Shown one piece after another: positions 21,352 through 22,073 of a stretch of DNA of 22,073 nucleotides. Each line of letters starts with the position of its first letter. Position 1 is the first letter of the stretch. The notes below the pieces were generated by a model that saw only the letters and a program-made list of their open reading frames with translations, had not been told where the DNA came from and ran no database searches. Origin of the DNA: Desulfobacterales bacterium (GTDB lineage Bacteria; Desulfobacterota; Desulfobacteria; Desulfobacterales; UBA2174_A); NCBI GenBank assembly GCA_025454075.1, contig JALOPD010000031.1, positions 1-22,073 on the forward strand, read 5' to 3'. The translations under genes and the position numbers were made by a program.

Positions 21352-22073
21352 ATGAGCCTCACCCTGTTCACCGCGGCCGGCTGCGCGCGCTGCAACATCG
21401 CGAAGAAACTCCTGCGCGAAAAGGATATCGCTTTCGAGGAGCACGACGCCGTTGGGGAGGGCAAGGAGCGCTTCGGGCAATTCTACCGGGCCCACCGTCA
21501 TGCCGTCGTCCGGGGCAAGGAGGGCATCGAGTTTCCCGTGCTGGCGGACGGGGATGCGATCCGCCAGGGCGTGGCCGCCGTCATCGCATATCTCCACTCA
21601 GGCGCGGGCGTGGAAGGGTTCATCGGGCGCAGCGAGCTTGCCAAGGGATGGGTCGGCGGGATCCATGTGTCGGCGGGCGACCCGGCGGCCGTCACCGGAT
21701 TGGCGGCGGTGCTACGCTTTCTTAAAGAAAACGGATTGAAGCTCCAACTGGAGACCGACGGCCGAAACGCGGCGGTCCTGGAGCACCTGCTGGGGCAGGG
21801 GCTCGGCGACCGGGTGGTCATGGACCTCAAGGGGCCGGCACGGCTCTACGCGGCGATGCTGGGCACCGAGATCCAGCCGGAGGAAGTGGGCCGCACCCTG
21901 GTGCTGACGGCCGGGTGCCCCGAGGCCCGTTTTGAAACCACGGTGGCGCCCGTCCCGCGGGCCGGAGAAGACCACGCGGGCATCAGCTACCTGACCCCGG
22001 AGGAGATTGCCGAGACGGCGCGCTGGCTGAAGGAGGCCACCGGCAGCCACCGGCAGCCGTACGTCCTGCGAAT
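21352..22073 (+). CDS. Glutaredoxin fused to a cluster-less NrdG/radical-SAM-like domain (cut by window edge)
   Basis: 240 codons visible, open to the right edge. Residues 1-85 are a glutaredoxin domain: CARC at 11-14 (redox CxxC), EFPVL with the cis-proline near 62, and DGDAIRQG. Residues about 95-240 match the later part of anaerobic ribonucleotide-reductase-activase-type radical SAM proteins: HVSAGDP (in place of the SAM-binding GGEP), LKENGLKLQLETDGRNAAVLEHLL, DRVVMDLKGPARLYAAMLG, RFETTVAP and LTPEEIAETARWLKEATG. The CxxxCxxC loop that should bind the iron-sulfur cluster is absent. It is thus unlikely to do radical SAM chemistry and may be a redox or substrate-binding derivative. The ATG follows AGGAG. 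It is co-directional with the tct operon, 100 bp downstream. Confidence 0.75.
   Translation, partial: MSLTLFTAAGCARCNIAKKLLREKDIAFEEHDAVGEGKERFGQFYRAHRHAVVRGKEGIEFPVLADGDAIRQGVAAVIAYLHSGAGVEGFIGRSELAKGWVGGIHVSAGDPAAVTGLAAVLRFLKENGLKLQLETDGRNAAVLEHLLGQGLGDRVVMDLKGPARLYAAMLGTEIQPEEVGRTLVLTAGCPEARFETTVAPVPRAGEDHAGISYLTPEEIAETARWLKEATGSHRQPYVLR

Noticed and set aside
18525..21464. A 979-codon minus-strand open frame opposite tctA, the ASST-like gene and the last gene
   Set aside because: Antisense shadow: His/Gln/Val/Gly-rich translation, no motif, no ribosome site, crosses three real genes and their gaps.
22037..22062. Tandem 10-bp repeat (CCACCGGCAG twice) near the right edge
   Set aside because: It lies in frame within the last coding sequence and is short; chance duplication in GC-rich coding DNA explains it.

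Overview
This is a GC-rich, densely coded bacterial window. The gene content (Bug/TTT tripartite transporter, flavodoxin, GYD-domain protein, DUF2520 Rossmann protein, PduO-type corrinoid adenosyltransferase, FCD-type GntR regulator, outer-membrane porin) suggests an anaerobic Gram-negative, most likely of the Desulfobacterota (former Deltaproteobacteria). No rRNA or other strict marker is present, so the lineage is an inference. I see no tRNA, rRNA, CRISPR array, transposase or phage gene.

Layout. Everything from 1 to 16505 is on the minus strand and everything from 16618 to the end is on the plus strand. The switch is a 112-bp divergent control region in which two back-to-back sigma70-like promoters share overlapping -10 elements.

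Minus-strand half, in transcription order (right to left): a GntR/FCD regulator; a TPR lipoprotein; a PPC/DUF296 protein; a secreted C45-type Ntn-hydrolase; a periplasmic SIMPL-domain protein; a small two-TM protein; a gamma-glutamyltransferase homologue; a GYD-domain protein; a flavodoxin; a Rossmann/DUF2520 protein. Then comes a tightly packed, partly overlapping series: HpcH/HpaI aldolase, a 73-aa protein, a DUF6962-like 7-TM protein, a SMUG1-type uracil-DNA glycosylase, a lipoprotein, a threonine/serine dehydratase, PduO adenosyltransferase, a ferredoxin-reductase-like flavoprotein, a GalT-like nucleotidyltransferase and an alpha/beta-hydrolase-OsmC fusion. Last is a porin with its own promoter, cut by the left edge. 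The series from HpcH to the hydrolase looks like one operon held together by ATGA, TGAATG and 13-bp overlaps, although the products do not form one obvious pathway.

Plus-strand half: a complete tripartite tricarboxylate transporter (tctC, tctB, tctA), an arylsulfotransferase-like beta-propeller protein without a signal peptide, and a glutaredoxin fused to a radical-SAM-like (NrdG-type) domain that has lost its CxxxCxxC cluster motif (cut by the right edge). The regulator probably controls this uptake unit and itself. A hairpin plus U-tract after tctC would let the binding protein be made in excess of the membrane subunits.

The most interesting items are the transporter, arylsulfotransferase-like and Grx/SAM-like gene set (a candidate uptake-and-processing system), the cluster-less Grx/radical-SAM chimera, two intergenic arrays of degenerate 7-bp repeats, and the shared divergent promoter.
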